From positions 1 to 63,185 of the forward strand of contig JAEWED010000189.1 in assembly GCA_023389745.1 (NCBI GenBank): DNA of 63,185 nt, given 5' to 3'. Position 1 is the first letter of the stretch, and each line of letters starts with the position of its first letter. Below are positions 38,455 to 46,279 of this stretch, one piece after another. Origin of the DNA: Actinomycetes bacterium. Lineage in GTDB: Bacteria; Actinomycetota; Acidimicrobiia; Acidimicrobiales; Microtrichaceae. The notes beneath the pieces are model-generated. The model was not told where the DNA came from, searched no databases, and was given only the letters and a program-made list of their open reading frames with translations. A program made the position numbers and the translations under genes.

Positions 38455-38946
38455 ATGGCGAGAACCAAGGTCCCAGCGATCGAGGGGTGGATGTCCACCC
38501 CGCCGCTCGACGAGCTCCCCGAGGACGACGGCACCGGCATCCCGGGCGTGAAGCTCGTCGGGACGAAGTGCGTCGACAGCGGCACCTACTTCTTCCCGCC
38601 CGAGCGGGTGATGTCGCGTGTGCCCGGCCACTCGGGATCCGAGCTGGTCGAGGTCGAGCTGTCGACGCGGGGCACGCTGTGGTCGTACACCGACGCGCAG
38701 TACCAGCCGCCGACGCCGTTCGTCGCGCCGACCGACCCCTACGAGCCGTACTGCCTGGCGGCGGTCGAGCTCGCCGAGGAGAAGATGGTCGTGCTCGGAC
38801 AGGTCATCCCGGGGGTGACCGTCGACGACCTGCAGGTCGGCATGGCGATGGAGCTCGTGCTCGGCACGCTGAACGTGGACGACGAGCACGAGTACATGAT
38901 CTGGAAGTGGCGCCCGGCCGCCGACGGGACAGGAGCGCAGTCATGA
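38455..38946 (+). CDS. DUF35 OB-fold protein (thiolase partner), zinc ribbon degenerate
   Basis: A 163-residue DUF35 protein. The OB-fold part is recognisable (GTLWSYTDAQYQPPTPF, VLGQVIPGVTVDDLQVGMAMELVLG). Family members normally carry a four-cysteine zinc ribbon before it. Here only one cysteine remains (GTKCVDSGTYFFPPER), so zinc binding is unlikely. These proteins form complexes with lipid-transfer-type thiolases in steroid side-chain and ring degradation. The next gene overlaps by 4 nt (ATGA). Confidence 0.85.
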   Translation: MARTKVPAIEGWMSTPPLDELPEDDGTGIPGVKLVGTKCVDSGTYFFPPERVMSRVPGHSGSELVEVELSTRGTLWSYTDAQYQPPTPFVAPTDPYEPYCLAAVELAEEKMVVLGQVIPGVTVDDLQVGMAMELVLGTLNVDDEHEYMIWKWRPAADGTGAQS

Positions 38947-40154
38947 CGGTCGAACAGGTCGCAGTCCTGGGTGTCGGCATGCACCCCTGGGGCAAGTGGG
39001 GACGCAACTTCGTCGAGTACGGCGTCGCCGCGGCGCGTGACGCGCTCGCCGATGCCGGCATCGACTGGCGCGACGTCGGGTTCGTCGCCGGCGCCGACAC
39101 CATGCGCAACGGCTACCCCGGCTACGTCGCCGGCGCGACGTTCGCCCAGGCGCTCGGCTGGACCGGCATCCCGGTCACCAGCACCTACGGCGCCTGCGCG
39201 TCGGGGGCCATGGCACTCGACGCCGCACGTCAGCGGATCCTGTCGGGCATGTGCGACGTCGCGCTCGTCGTCGGCGCCGACACCACGCCCAAGGGCTTCC
39301 TCGCCCCCAACAAGGGCGAGCGCGGCGATGACCCGGACTGGCTGCGGTTCCGGCTGCTGGGCATGACCAACCCGGCCTACTTCGCGATGTGGGCACGTCG
39401 CCGCATCGACCTGTACGGCGCGACCACCGACGACTTCGCCCAGGTGAAGATCAAGAACGCGGCGCACGGGCTCGAGAACCCGTACGCCCGGTACCGCAAG
39501 GCCGTCGCTGCCGAGGACATCGCGAAGTCGCCGACGGTGTCGAGCCCGCTGCGCCTGCTCGACATCTGCGCCACGTCCGACGGCGGCGCCGCGGTCGTGC
39601 TGACCTCGATGGACTACGCCCGCAAGCACCTGGCGTCGTCGGCCGGTTCCGCCGACCCCCTGGTCCGGGTCTCGGCCATCTCGACGGTCACGCCGACCTT
39701 CCCCAACACGATCCTCGAGATGCCGAACTTCGCGACCGACTCGGCTGCGGGGCTCCCGGTGCCCGAGCGTGGCTTCAAGCAGGCGATCGGCGACGCTGCC
39801 TACGCACAGGCCGGGCTCGGACCCGACGACGTCGACGTCGCCGAGGTCTACGACCTGTCGACCGCGCTCGAGCTCGACTGGTACGAGGACCTGGGGTTCT
39901 GCGGACCCGGCGAGGCCGAGAAGCTGCTGCGCGACGGGGTGACCACCCTGGGCGGCCGGCTCCCGGTCAACCTCTCGGGCGGTCTCGCCTGCTTCGGCGA
40001 AGCGGTGCCCGCCCAGGCGCTCGCGCAGGTCTGCGAGCTCACCTGGCAGCTCCGGGGCACCGCCCAGGGCGCCCAGGCCGAGAAGGCGACGGTCGGCATC
40101 ACCGCCAACCAGGGCCTGTTCGGCCACGGCTCCTCGGTGATCCTGACCAAGTAG
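38943..40154 (+). CDS. Lipid-transfer/thiolase-family protein (Ltp3-like)
   Basis: A 403-residue non-decarboxylating thiolase-fold enzyme. The nucleophile region is TYGACASGAMALDAARQRI. C-terminal motifs are EVYDLSTALELDWYEDLGFCGPGEAEKLL, GGRLPVNLSGGLACFGEAVPAQAL and NQGLFGHGSS. It belongs with Ltp-type thiolases that work with DUF35 partners in steroid breakdown (retro-aldol or thiolytic cleavage). The gene pair sits under the shared operator. The exact reaction cannot be read. Confidence 0.9.
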   Translation: MTVEQVAVLGVGMHPWGKWGRNFVEYGVAAARDALADAGIDWRDVGFVAGADTMRNGYPGYVAGATFAQALGWTGIPVTSTYGACASGAMALDAARQRILSGMCDVALVVGADTTPKGFLAPNKGERGDDPDWLRFRLLGMTNPAYFAMWARRRIDLYGATTDDFAQVKIKNAAHGLENPYARYRKAVAAEDIAKSPTVSSPLRLLDICATSDGGAAVVLTSMDYARKHLASSAGSADPLVRVSAISTVTPTFPNTILEMPNFATDSAAGLPVPERGFKQAIGDAAYAQAGLGPDDVDVAEVYDLSTALELDWYEDLGFCGPGEAEKLLRDGVTTLGGRLPVNLSGGLACFGEAVPAQALAQVCELTWQLRGTAQGAQAEKATVGITANQGLFGHGSSVILTK

Positions 40155-40283
40155 CCGCGCCGGCGGGCGGGCTCCGGCCGTACCGGACCGCTCCCGCGGA
40201 GCACAGATCGTTGCCCGCGCTCACATCTGCCCGGACCGGGCCGATGGAGTGGTGGGAACATCACGTCCAACAGCACCGACATC

Positions 40284-40321
40284 GGGTCGGGTCCGACAGC
40301 TCCGGCTGCGGGACCCGACCC
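40284..40321 (+). terminator. Terminator of the DUF35-thiolase operon
   Basis: GGGTCGGGTCC (40284-40294) pairs perfectly with 40311-40321 around a 16-nt loop, followed by CCTTGTTCGTTG. It lies 130 nt past the thiolase stop. Confidence 0.6.
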
Positions 40322-40368
40322 CTTGTTCGTTGCACCCGCTCGGTGCGCCCGCTCCTTGCGCCCCTCGC

Positions 40369-40442
40369 TGCGCCTGTCCGTCCCTGCGCCTGTCCGTCCC
40401 TGCGGCCCGCTCGCCCGCAGCGCGGCTCGCCCGCAGCGCGGC
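40369..40442. repeat. Two adjacent 16-bp tandem duplications
   Basis: TGCGCCTGTCCGTCCC occurs at 40369-40384 and 40385-40400. After 10 nt, TCGCCCGCAGCGCGGC occurs at 40411-40426 and 40427-40442. The pairs are unrelated to each other in sequence. Confidence 0.9.
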
Positions 40443-40487
40443 TCGTCCGCGACACTGACGGACACGCCGCACCACCCGGGGGGACCC

Positions 40488-41219
40488 ATGAGCAGCATCG
40501 AGACCGCAGAGGCCGTGGCCGGCCCGTTCGGCGACCTCGGGGGAAGGTTCATGCTGTCGGGGCGCACCTACGCCGCAGGCAACGAGCTCGGCTTCGACGG
40601 CATGGACTTCTACTTCGCCGGACGTGGCGGCGTGCTCGGCCCCGTCGACGCGTCGGTCGTGGCGTACGAGTTCGGCTTCTTCCCGCCCGAGCGCGTCGAC
40701 GAGCTCTGGAACGCGGGTTGTGCGGTCATGTCCCCGTCGGACGCCGCGACGGCGTTCCTCGAGTGCGGGTACACCTGGGGCCGGATCCGACTTCCCGACG
40801 ACCTCGACCATGCTCGGCTGGCCGAGCTGGTCCGGACGGTGACCGACGCCGCGGGCAGCGCCCCGGTCGACGGGCCGGCGCTGTCGACGGCGTGGAACCG
40901 GGTCGACTGGCCCGACGACGAGCGGGACGCGGCGATGCACGCGATCCACCTCATGCGCGAGCTGCGCGGCGGTGCCCACGTCGCCGCGGTGCACGCCGCG
41001 GCGCTGGATCCGCACACGGCGGTCATGGTGAACAACGGCGCGGGCGTCGCCGAGTTCTTCGGCTGGCCCGAGCCGCACCCCGACCCGGAGCCCGCCCGGG
41101 CGACGTGGCAGCAGGTCGAGGACGCCACCACCGAGTCGGTCGCCGCGCTGCTCGACGTGCTCGACGACGACGAGCAGGCGGAGCTGATCACCCTGGCCCG
41201 CGCCGCCGTGCCCTCGTGA
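40488..41219 (+). CDS. SCO6745-family protein
   Basis: A 243-residue helical protein typical of the actinobacterial SCO6745 family: YAAGNELGFDGMDFYFAGRGGVLGPVDASVVAYEFGFF at the N terminus, then AWNRVDWPDDERDAAMHAIHLMRELRGGAHVAAVHAAAL and FGWPEPHPDPEPARATW. Members are often predicted to contain a winged-helix-like fold, but no function is established. The stop overlaps the start of the next gene by 4 nt (GTGA), giving a two-gene unit with the glycosyltransferase. Confidence 0.85.
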   Translation: MSSIETAEAVAGPFGDLGGRFMLSGRTYAAGNELGFDGMDFYFAGRGGVLGPVDASVVAYEFGFFPPERVDELWNAGCAVMSPSDAATAFLECGYTWGRIRLPDDLDHARLAELVRTVTDAAGSAPVDGPALSTAWNRVDWPDDERDAAMHAIHLMRELRGGAHVAAVHAAALDPHTAVMVNNGAGVAEFFGWPEPHPDPEPARATWQQVEDATTESVAALLDVLDDDEQAELITLARAAVPS

Positions 41220-42541
41220 CCAGCGACTCCCACGTCACCCGCGACTCCCACGCCACCCGCGTGCTGGTCGAGGTCACCGACACCATCGGCATCGACTTCA
41301 CCACCGGCATCCAGCGGGTCGTCCGCGAGACGATCAACGGGCTGCAGGGCCCCGCCGGAGAGGGCCTCGAGGTCGTCCCGATCGTGAAGCCGACCGCCGA
41401 GTCCGACTTCCGCACGCTGACCGACGACGAACGGCTGCGCCTGCGCGCCCACCCTGCGGGCGGTCGAGCGGGCCGACGGGCCGACGACTTCGGCCGGCTC
41501 TCGCCGCTGGTGCGCGTCGTGGGCGACCTGCCCGTGACCATCAAGGTGCGCGGCGGTCTCGCCGCCCGCCGCCGCAAGCGCCGGGAGTTCATGCCCCAGC
41601 AGCTCGAACTGGCGCTCGGACCGGTCGGTCCCGGCGACGTGTTCCTCGACCTCGAGGGCTCCTGGTACGACCCGTCGCCCCGCTCGACGCTGCTGCCGGA
41701 GCTGCGCGCGCAGGGCGTCGCCTGCATGCCGTTGATCCACGACGTCATGCCGATCATCCACCCGCAGTGGTTCAACTCCGAGCACATCAAGGTCTTCTCG
41801 GACTGGCTGACCGCCCACCTGCGCCACAGCGACCGGTTCCTGACGAACTCGCACCGCACCGCACAGGACCTGGCGAGCGTCGCGCCGTCGCTCGGGGTCG
41901 ACCGTCCGCTCGAGATCGTGCCGGTGCCACTCGGTGCCGACTACCCCGTCGCCGTGCCCACGGCGGTCGAGCTGCCCGACGGCCTGGACCGCTACCTGCT
42001 CGTCGTCGGCACCCTCGAGCCCCGCAAGAACCAGCGCCTCGTGCTCGACGCGTTCGACCGGCTGCGCGCCGCCCACCCGGACCTCGGTCTGATCCTGGTC
42101 GGCAAGGAGGGCTGGCTCGTCGACGACCTGGTGCGGCGCATCCGGAACCATCCCGAGCTCGACCGTCGGCTGCTCTGGCTGGGCGGCATCGACGACGCGC
42201 AGCTCGCCTGGCTCTACGCCAACGCCTTCCTGACGGTCACGCCGTCGCAGTACGAGGGCCTGGGCGTGCCGGTGATGGAGGCGCTCGACCGGGGCTGCGC
42301 GACCCTGTCGTCGACGGGCGGCGCGTTGCCCGAAGCGGCCCAGGGCGCCGCCGAGATGTTCGAGCCCGACGACGTCGACGAGCTCACCCGACTGATCTCG
42401 CTGCACCTCGAGGACCCCGAGCACCACCAGCGGGCGATCGAGCGGGCGCAGGCGTACTCAAGTCCCTCGTGGACGGCCACCGCCACCGCCGTCGCCGCCG
42501 AGATCCGCCAGCTGGTCGGGGACCGCTCCATCGACGGGTGA
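41216..42541 (+). CDS. GT4-family glycosyltransferase
   Basis: A 441-residue GT-B glycosyltransferase. The C-terminal half has the donor-binding pattern LLVVGTLEPRKNQRLVLDAF, LILVGKEGWL and PSQYEGLGVPVMEALDRG (the E-x7-E motif). The N-terminal half (VEVTDTIGIDFTTGIQRVVRE, then PLIHDVMPIIHPQWF) resembles GT4 mannosyl/rhamnosyltransferases of surface polysaccharides. The start GTG 41216 is coupled to the preceding stop. The first 12 residues are a DSHVTR/DSHATR duplication from an 18-bp repeat. Confidence 0.9.
   Translation: MTSDSHVTRDSHATRVLVEVTDTIGIDFTTGIQRVVRETINGLQGPAGEGLEVVPIVKPTAESDFRTLTDDERLRLRAHPAGGRAGRRADDFGRLSPLVRVVGDLPVTIKVRGGLAARRRKRREFMPQQLELALGPVGPGDVFLDLEGSWYDPSPRSTLLPELRAQGVACMPLIHDVMPIIHPQWFNSEHIKVFSDWLTAHLRHSDRFLTNSHRTAQDLASVAPSLGVDRPLEIVPVPLGADYPVAVPTAVELPDGLDRYLLVVGTLEPRKNQRLVLDAFDRLRAAHPDLGLILVGKEGWLVDDLVRRIRNHPELDRRLLWLGGIDDAQLAWLYANAFLTVTPSQYEGLGVPVMEALDRGCATLSSTGGALPEAAQGAAEMFEPDDVDELTRLISLHLEDPEHHQRAIERAQAYSSPSWTATATAVAAEIRQLVGDRSIDG
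41223..41258 (+). repeat. 18-bp tandem duplication at the glycosyltransferase N terminus
   Basis: GCGACTCCCACGTCACCC (41223-41240) and GCGACTCCCACGCCACCC (41241-41258) differ by one base and encode DSHVTR and DSHATR. Confidence 0.9.
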
Positions 42542-42598
42542 GCGCCGATCCAGGAAGGCTGTTTCGCACCGACTCATGAACGCTCAGATAGTCCTACG

Positions 42599-43120
42599 TC
42601 ACTCGTCACCCAGATTCGAGCTACACACGGCTTCAGCTGCCTCCATGAATGCACCCCTCGAACTCTCGACCTCCACGAACCCGCCAGACTCCCTCTCCTC
42701 CTGATATCGCACGGCCGATGGAGCAGGGGGCTTGTCGAAGAACGAGTCGGCCGCCCCATCATCGAACTCAATGCGCACGTGGATCGGAAACTGAAGGTCA
42801 TGACGGCGGTTCTCGAAAGGTGGAACGAGGCCGGTGATCTCGTACTCCAGTCCGCCACTTCCCATCTTGTCGTCGGGCGGCTGGAGCTCCACCTGGAAGT
42901 CGCCCTCCAAGTCCGCACCGCTACCGAGCGAGATCTTCTCGACGCCGGCAGAGCCGCAGCGCGGACCGATCAAGAAGTAGCGATCGTCCCGGCGCTCGAG
43001 CGCGATCGTGGAAGAAGGCGTGACGGGGGTACAGCCTGTCAGCACCACCATTCCCGCAACGACGAGCAACAGGCATCCTGGCCTCATTCGGCCCGCCTCG
43101 CTGAACCGACTCCACGACAT
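42599..43120 (-). CDS. Small lipoprotein of unknown function, lower GC
   Basis: A 173-residue lipoprotein: signal RMRPGCLLLVVAGMVVLTGC, then a beta-rich domain (DDRYFLIGPRCGSAG, GDFQVELQPPDDKMGSGGLEYEITGL, FPIHVRIEFDDGAADSFF). ATG 43120 with GGGAGGGGG just upstream is preferred; ATG 43087 would shorten it by 11 residues. The base composition is visibly less GC-rich than the neighbours and rare codons are more common, suggesting a recent arrival or weak selection. No known domain is recognised. Confidence 0.75.
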   Translation of the reverse strand: MSWSRFSEAGRMRPGCLLLVVAGMVVLTGCTPVTPSSTIALERRDDRYFLIGPRCGSAGVEKISLGSGADLEGDFQVELQPPDDKMGSGGLEYEITGLVPPFENRRHDLQFPIHVRIEFDDGAADSFFDKPPAPSAVRYQEERESGGFVEVESSRGAFMEAAEAVCSSNLGDE

Positions 43121-43332
43121 GTGAAGCCCCCTCCCACAGCCGACCCGCGACTCCATGCTACGGCGCACAGTTCGCCACGGTAGGGCACCTCGTCCGCAGG
43201 CAGCTCCGCCGACATCAGTGGCCGAATTGCTCATTGTTCGAGACTGTCGCTTCGCAAGGAGCCCACCGGTCCAGTTGAGCAGGTCCGGTCACGGGCCGCG
43301 ACGGTGTCGACCGGTAGTCTCCGGGGTCGGCC

Positions 43333-44970
43333 ATGACGAGCGACGACCTCTCCCCCGACGCCACATCCGACCTCGACGAATCCGCCGGTGCGGCGCCGCC
43401 GGAGGGTCCTGCGGTCGACCGCCTCCTGATCGCCGTCACCGCCCTGTCGGTGGTCGTCGGCACCGTGCTGCGCTTCCTGCCACGCTCGGCGCTGTGGCTC
43501 GACGAGGCGCTCACGGTCAACATCTCGACGCTGCCGCTCGACCAGATCGCCGGCGCACTGAAGCGCGACGGCCACCCGCCGCTCTTCTACTACCTGCTGA
43601 ACCTCTGGACCGAGATCGGCGGCACCTCGGACTGGTGGGTCCGGGCGCTGCCCGGTGTCATCTCGCTGGTCTCCCTGCCCCTCGCCTACCTGGCGGGGCG
43701 CCGACTCGCCGAGCGCGCCGGCTCGGGTCCGCTGGGAGTGCAGCGCACCGGGCTGATCACGCTCGCCGTCATGGCGATGCTGCCCTACGGGATCCGCTAC
43801 GGCGCCGAGACCCGCATGTACTCCCTCGCCATCACCCTCGTGATGGGTGGCTACCTGCTCGTCGACGACCTGCTCTCCGCACGGTCCTCGGGCCGCCGAC
43901 GCGTCGCGGTCACGGTGGGCGCCGCCCTGGTCACCGCCGCGGCGCTGTGGGCCCACTACTGGTCGATGTGGCTGCTCGCCGTGGTCGGGCTGCTCGCACT
44001 GCACCAGGCGTTCCGGGCACGGACCCCCGAGACCCGCACCGGCGGCCGGCTGCTCACCGGCGCGCTCGTCGCCGGTGGCGTGCTGTTCCTCCCGTGGGTC
44101 CCGACGCTGCTCTACCAGAACAGCCACACGGGCACGCCGTGGGGCAAGTCGTTCGGACCGGTCGAGGTCGCGACGATCACCATCCAGGACTTCAGCGGCG
44201 ACGCGCTCACGTCGTACCTGGCCGTGGCGTTCGCGCTGCTCGCGGTCGTGGCGACCATCCTCGTGCGACGCGACGACGAGTTGGTCGTGCTGACCAGCTC
44301 GGTGCAACCGCGGATCCGACTCGAGCTGCTGGTGCTGCTCGGCACGATCGGCGTCGGGTGGGCGACCGCAGCGGTGTCGGGCAACACCTACTCCTCGCGC
44401 TACGGAGCGGTCGTCTTCCCGCTGTACGTGCTCTGCGTCGCCGGTGGAGTCGCCGTCATCCGACACCGTCGGGCCACCGCCGCGGCGCTGGCCGTGCTGC
44501 TGGTGCTGTCCAGCTACGTCGCCGTCAGCGTGCTCGCCGAGGACCGCACCCAGGCCGGAGCGATCGGCGAGCGCATCCTCGCGGCCGCCGACGACGACGC
44601 ACCGGGCTCGATCGTCGTCGCGTGCCCCGACCAGATCGGCGTCGCGCTGCAGCGCGTGCTCGAACAGGGCGACCCGTCGCTGCGGGTGATCCCGTTCCCC
44701 ACCGAGGGCGACCCGCACTTCGTCGACTGGGTCGACTACGCGGACCGCAACGCCGCGGCTGATCCCGCCGAGTTCCATGCCCGGGTCGTCGAGGACCTGC
44801 CCGACGACGCGACGGTCCACCTGGTCGTCATGCCGGGGTACAAGACCTTCGACAGCAAGTGCGAGCAGTTGATCAACCTGTTCGGGGCCGACCGACCGCA
44901 GATCGATCAGGTCGACCCGGAGGAGACCGGCGAAGGCATGGGGATGTGGGTGTTCGGCCCGAAGGCGTGA
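43333..44970 (+). CDS. Polytopic glycosyltransferase, GT39/ArnT-like
   Basis: A 545-residue membrane protein with about ten helices. The first extracytoplasmic loop has the catalytic-type acidic motif SALWLDEALTVNISTLPL, and the next region is DGHPPLFYYLLNLW. Both are hallmarks of lipid-linked sugar transferases of the GT-C superfamily (ArnT/PMT-like). A soluble C-terminal domain (about 410-545) follows. It probably transfers a polyprenyl-linked sugar to a surface acceptor. The next gene overlaps by 4 nt (GTGA) and encodes another polytopic protein. Confidence 0.85.
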   Translation: MTSDDLSPDATSDLDESAGAAPPEGPAVDRLLIAVTALSVVVGTVLRFLPRSALWLDEALTVNISTLPLDQIAGALKRDGHPPLFYYLLNLWTEIGGTSDWWVRALPGVISLVSLPLAYLAGRRLAERAGSGPLGVQRTGLITLAVMAMLPYGIRYGAETRMYSLAITLVMGGYLLVDDLLSARSSGRRRVAVTVGAALVTAAALWAHYWSMWLLAVVGLLALHQAFRARTPETRTGGRLLTGALVAGGVLFLPWVPTLLYQNSHTGTPWGKSFGPVEVATITIQDFSGDALTSYLAVAFALLAVVATILVRRDDELVVLTSSVQPRIRLELLVLLGTIGVGWATAAVSGNTYSSRYGAVVFPLYVLCVAGGVAVIRHRRATAAALAVLLVLSSYVAVSVLAEDRTQAGAIGERILAAADDDAPGSIVVACPDQIGVALQRVLEQGDPSLRVIPFPTEGDPHFVDWVDYADRNAAADPAEFHARVVEDLPDDATVHLVVMPGYKTFDSKCEQLINLFGADRPQIDQVDPEETGEGMGMWVFGPKA

Positions 44971-46220
44971 ACGACGCCGCCGTGACCGCCGCTGCCGAGA
45001 GCGGGCAGCCTGCGCCCGCCGGACCGTCCTCCGGCCCGAGCACCGGGCGGGCCGCGGCGACGCATCGTCACACACCCGTGATCGTTGCCGCGCTCGTCGT
45101 GCTGTTCGCCGTCGTCGTCGTCGGTGCCCGCACCGCGGCGGTGTGCGACGGTGCGATCGGCTGCCCCCTCGTGGCCGGCGACCGCTACAGCGACGCCGCC
45201 GAGGTCGACATCCCGGTGACACCGGGCGACGGCTACGACGCGCAGTTCTTCTACCGCCAGGTGCGCTCGCCCTTCGACTTCTCGATGGAGCGCGTCAACG
45301 GCGTCGTGTTCGACACCGAGGTCCGCTACGGGCGCATCGGCTACCCGCTCGCGGCGTGGGTGCTCTCCGCCGGTGGCCAGCCCGCCGCGGTGCCGTGGGC
45401 GATGTTCGCCGTCGGTGCCCTCTCGCTCGGCGCGGTGGCATGGGTGCTCGCCCTCGGTGCACGCGACGCCCGCCGCTCGCCGTGGTGGGGGGCGCTCGCC
45501 GTCGCGCTGCCCGGGGTCTGGTTCGCCGCGGGCCGCGGGCTCGCCGACCCGCTCTCGACGGCGCTCGTCGGCGCGGGTGCACTCGCGCTCACACGGCGGC
45601 GGCACGGTCTGGCCACGCTCGCGTTCGTCGCCGCCGCGCTGACCAAGGAGCAGGCGGTGCTGGTGCCCGCCGTCTACGGCCTGTGGCGGCTCTGGGAGCT
45701 GCTGGTGCTGCGGCGACGCTCCGCTGCAGAGGGAACGGTCGAGGCGTTCGGCCGAGCGGACCTGCCCTGGCTCGTGCCCGGCGCGGTGTTCGCCGCGTGG
45801 CAGCTCCTGTTGTGGGGAGTCACCGGCGCCATGCCCGCCGGAGAATCCGGCGGCTCACACGTCGTGGCCCCGCTGCGGGACCTGCTGCCGGCGGTCGTCG
45901 ACTGGCTGACGCCGTCGGGCTCGTCCCAGGTGCTGTGGCTGGTCGAGGTGCTCGTGTTCGTCGCGCTCGCCGTGCTCGTCGCGGTGTCGAACCGCTCCGC
46001 TGGCTGGGAGCGCGGCGTGGCCGTCGTCGGCGTGCTGTTCGTCGCGGTGCTCAACGACAACGTGTTCGTCGATCCCGCGCACTTCCGTCAGCTCGGCGAG
46101 GTGTCGGTGGTGCTGTGCCTCGCCGCGTTCCGAGCGGACCCGCGGTGGTGGATCCCGATCCTCGGAGCGAACGCCGTCGCGACGCTCGGAGTGCTGGGTC
46201 GCCTCGCCGCCGCGCTGTGA
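44967..46220 (+). CDS. Polytopic membrane protein, probably GT-C-like
   Basis: A 417-residue protein with about ten hydrophobic segments. After the first helix comes a loop GDGYDAQFFYRQVRSPFDF. The placement and the D-Y-D-x-x-F residues resemble the first-loop acidic motif of GT-C-type enzymes. LTKEQAVLVPAVYGLWRLWE is typical of this family (TKE motif). It is coupled to the preceding glycosyltransferase (GTG 44967), suggesting work on the same envelope glycan. Its substrate is unknown. Confidence 0.75.
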   Translation: MNDAAVTAAAESGQPAPAGPSSGPSTGRAAATHRHTPVIVAALVVLFAVVVVGARTAAVCDGAIGCPLVAGDRYSDAAEVDIPVTPGDGYDAQFFYRQVRSPFDFSMERVNGVVFDTEVRYGRIGYPLAAWVLSAGGQPAAVPWAMFAVGALSLGAVAWVLALGARDARRSPWWGALAVALPGVWFAAGRGLADPLSTALVGAGALALTRRRHGLATLAFVAAALTKEQAVLVPAVYGLWRLWELLVLRRRSAAEGTVEAFGRADLPWLVPGAVFAAWQLLLWGVTGAMPAGESGGSHVVAPLRDLLPAVVDWLTPSGSSQVLWLVEVLVFVALAVLVAVSNRSAGWERGVAVVGVLFVAVLNDNVFVDPAHFRQLGEVSVVLCLAAFRADPRWWIPILGANAVATLGVLGRLAAAL

Positions 46221-46228
46221 CGGTCAGC

Positions 46229-46279
46229 CGATGACGCCCCTCACCCGATGACGCCCCTCACCCGATGACGCCCCTCACC
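46229..46279. repeat. 17-bp tandem repeat, 3 copies, across the serS stop codon
   Basis: CGATGACGCCCCTCACC is repeated at 46229-46245, 46246-46262 and 46263-46279. Each copy contains TCA, i.e. TGA on the minus strand; the serS stop (46275-46277) is the one in the last copy. On the minus strand the terminal Ile-Gly-stop codons are thus repeated downstream. Confidence 0.92.

Larger units (their letters stand above)
40155..40487. other. 333-nt intergenic region between thiolase and SCO6745-family genes
   Basis: It holds a terminator hairpin (40284-40321) and two back-to-back 16-bp tandem duplications (40369-40400 and 40411-40442). It contains no credible gene on either strand. A GGGGGGACCC just before 40488 serves as ribosome-binding site for the next gene. 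Confidence 0.7.

Noticed and set aside
46221..46274. Searched around serS for a tRNA gene.
   Set aside because: Only the 17-bp tandem repeat is present; no cloverleaf or CCA end is visible.
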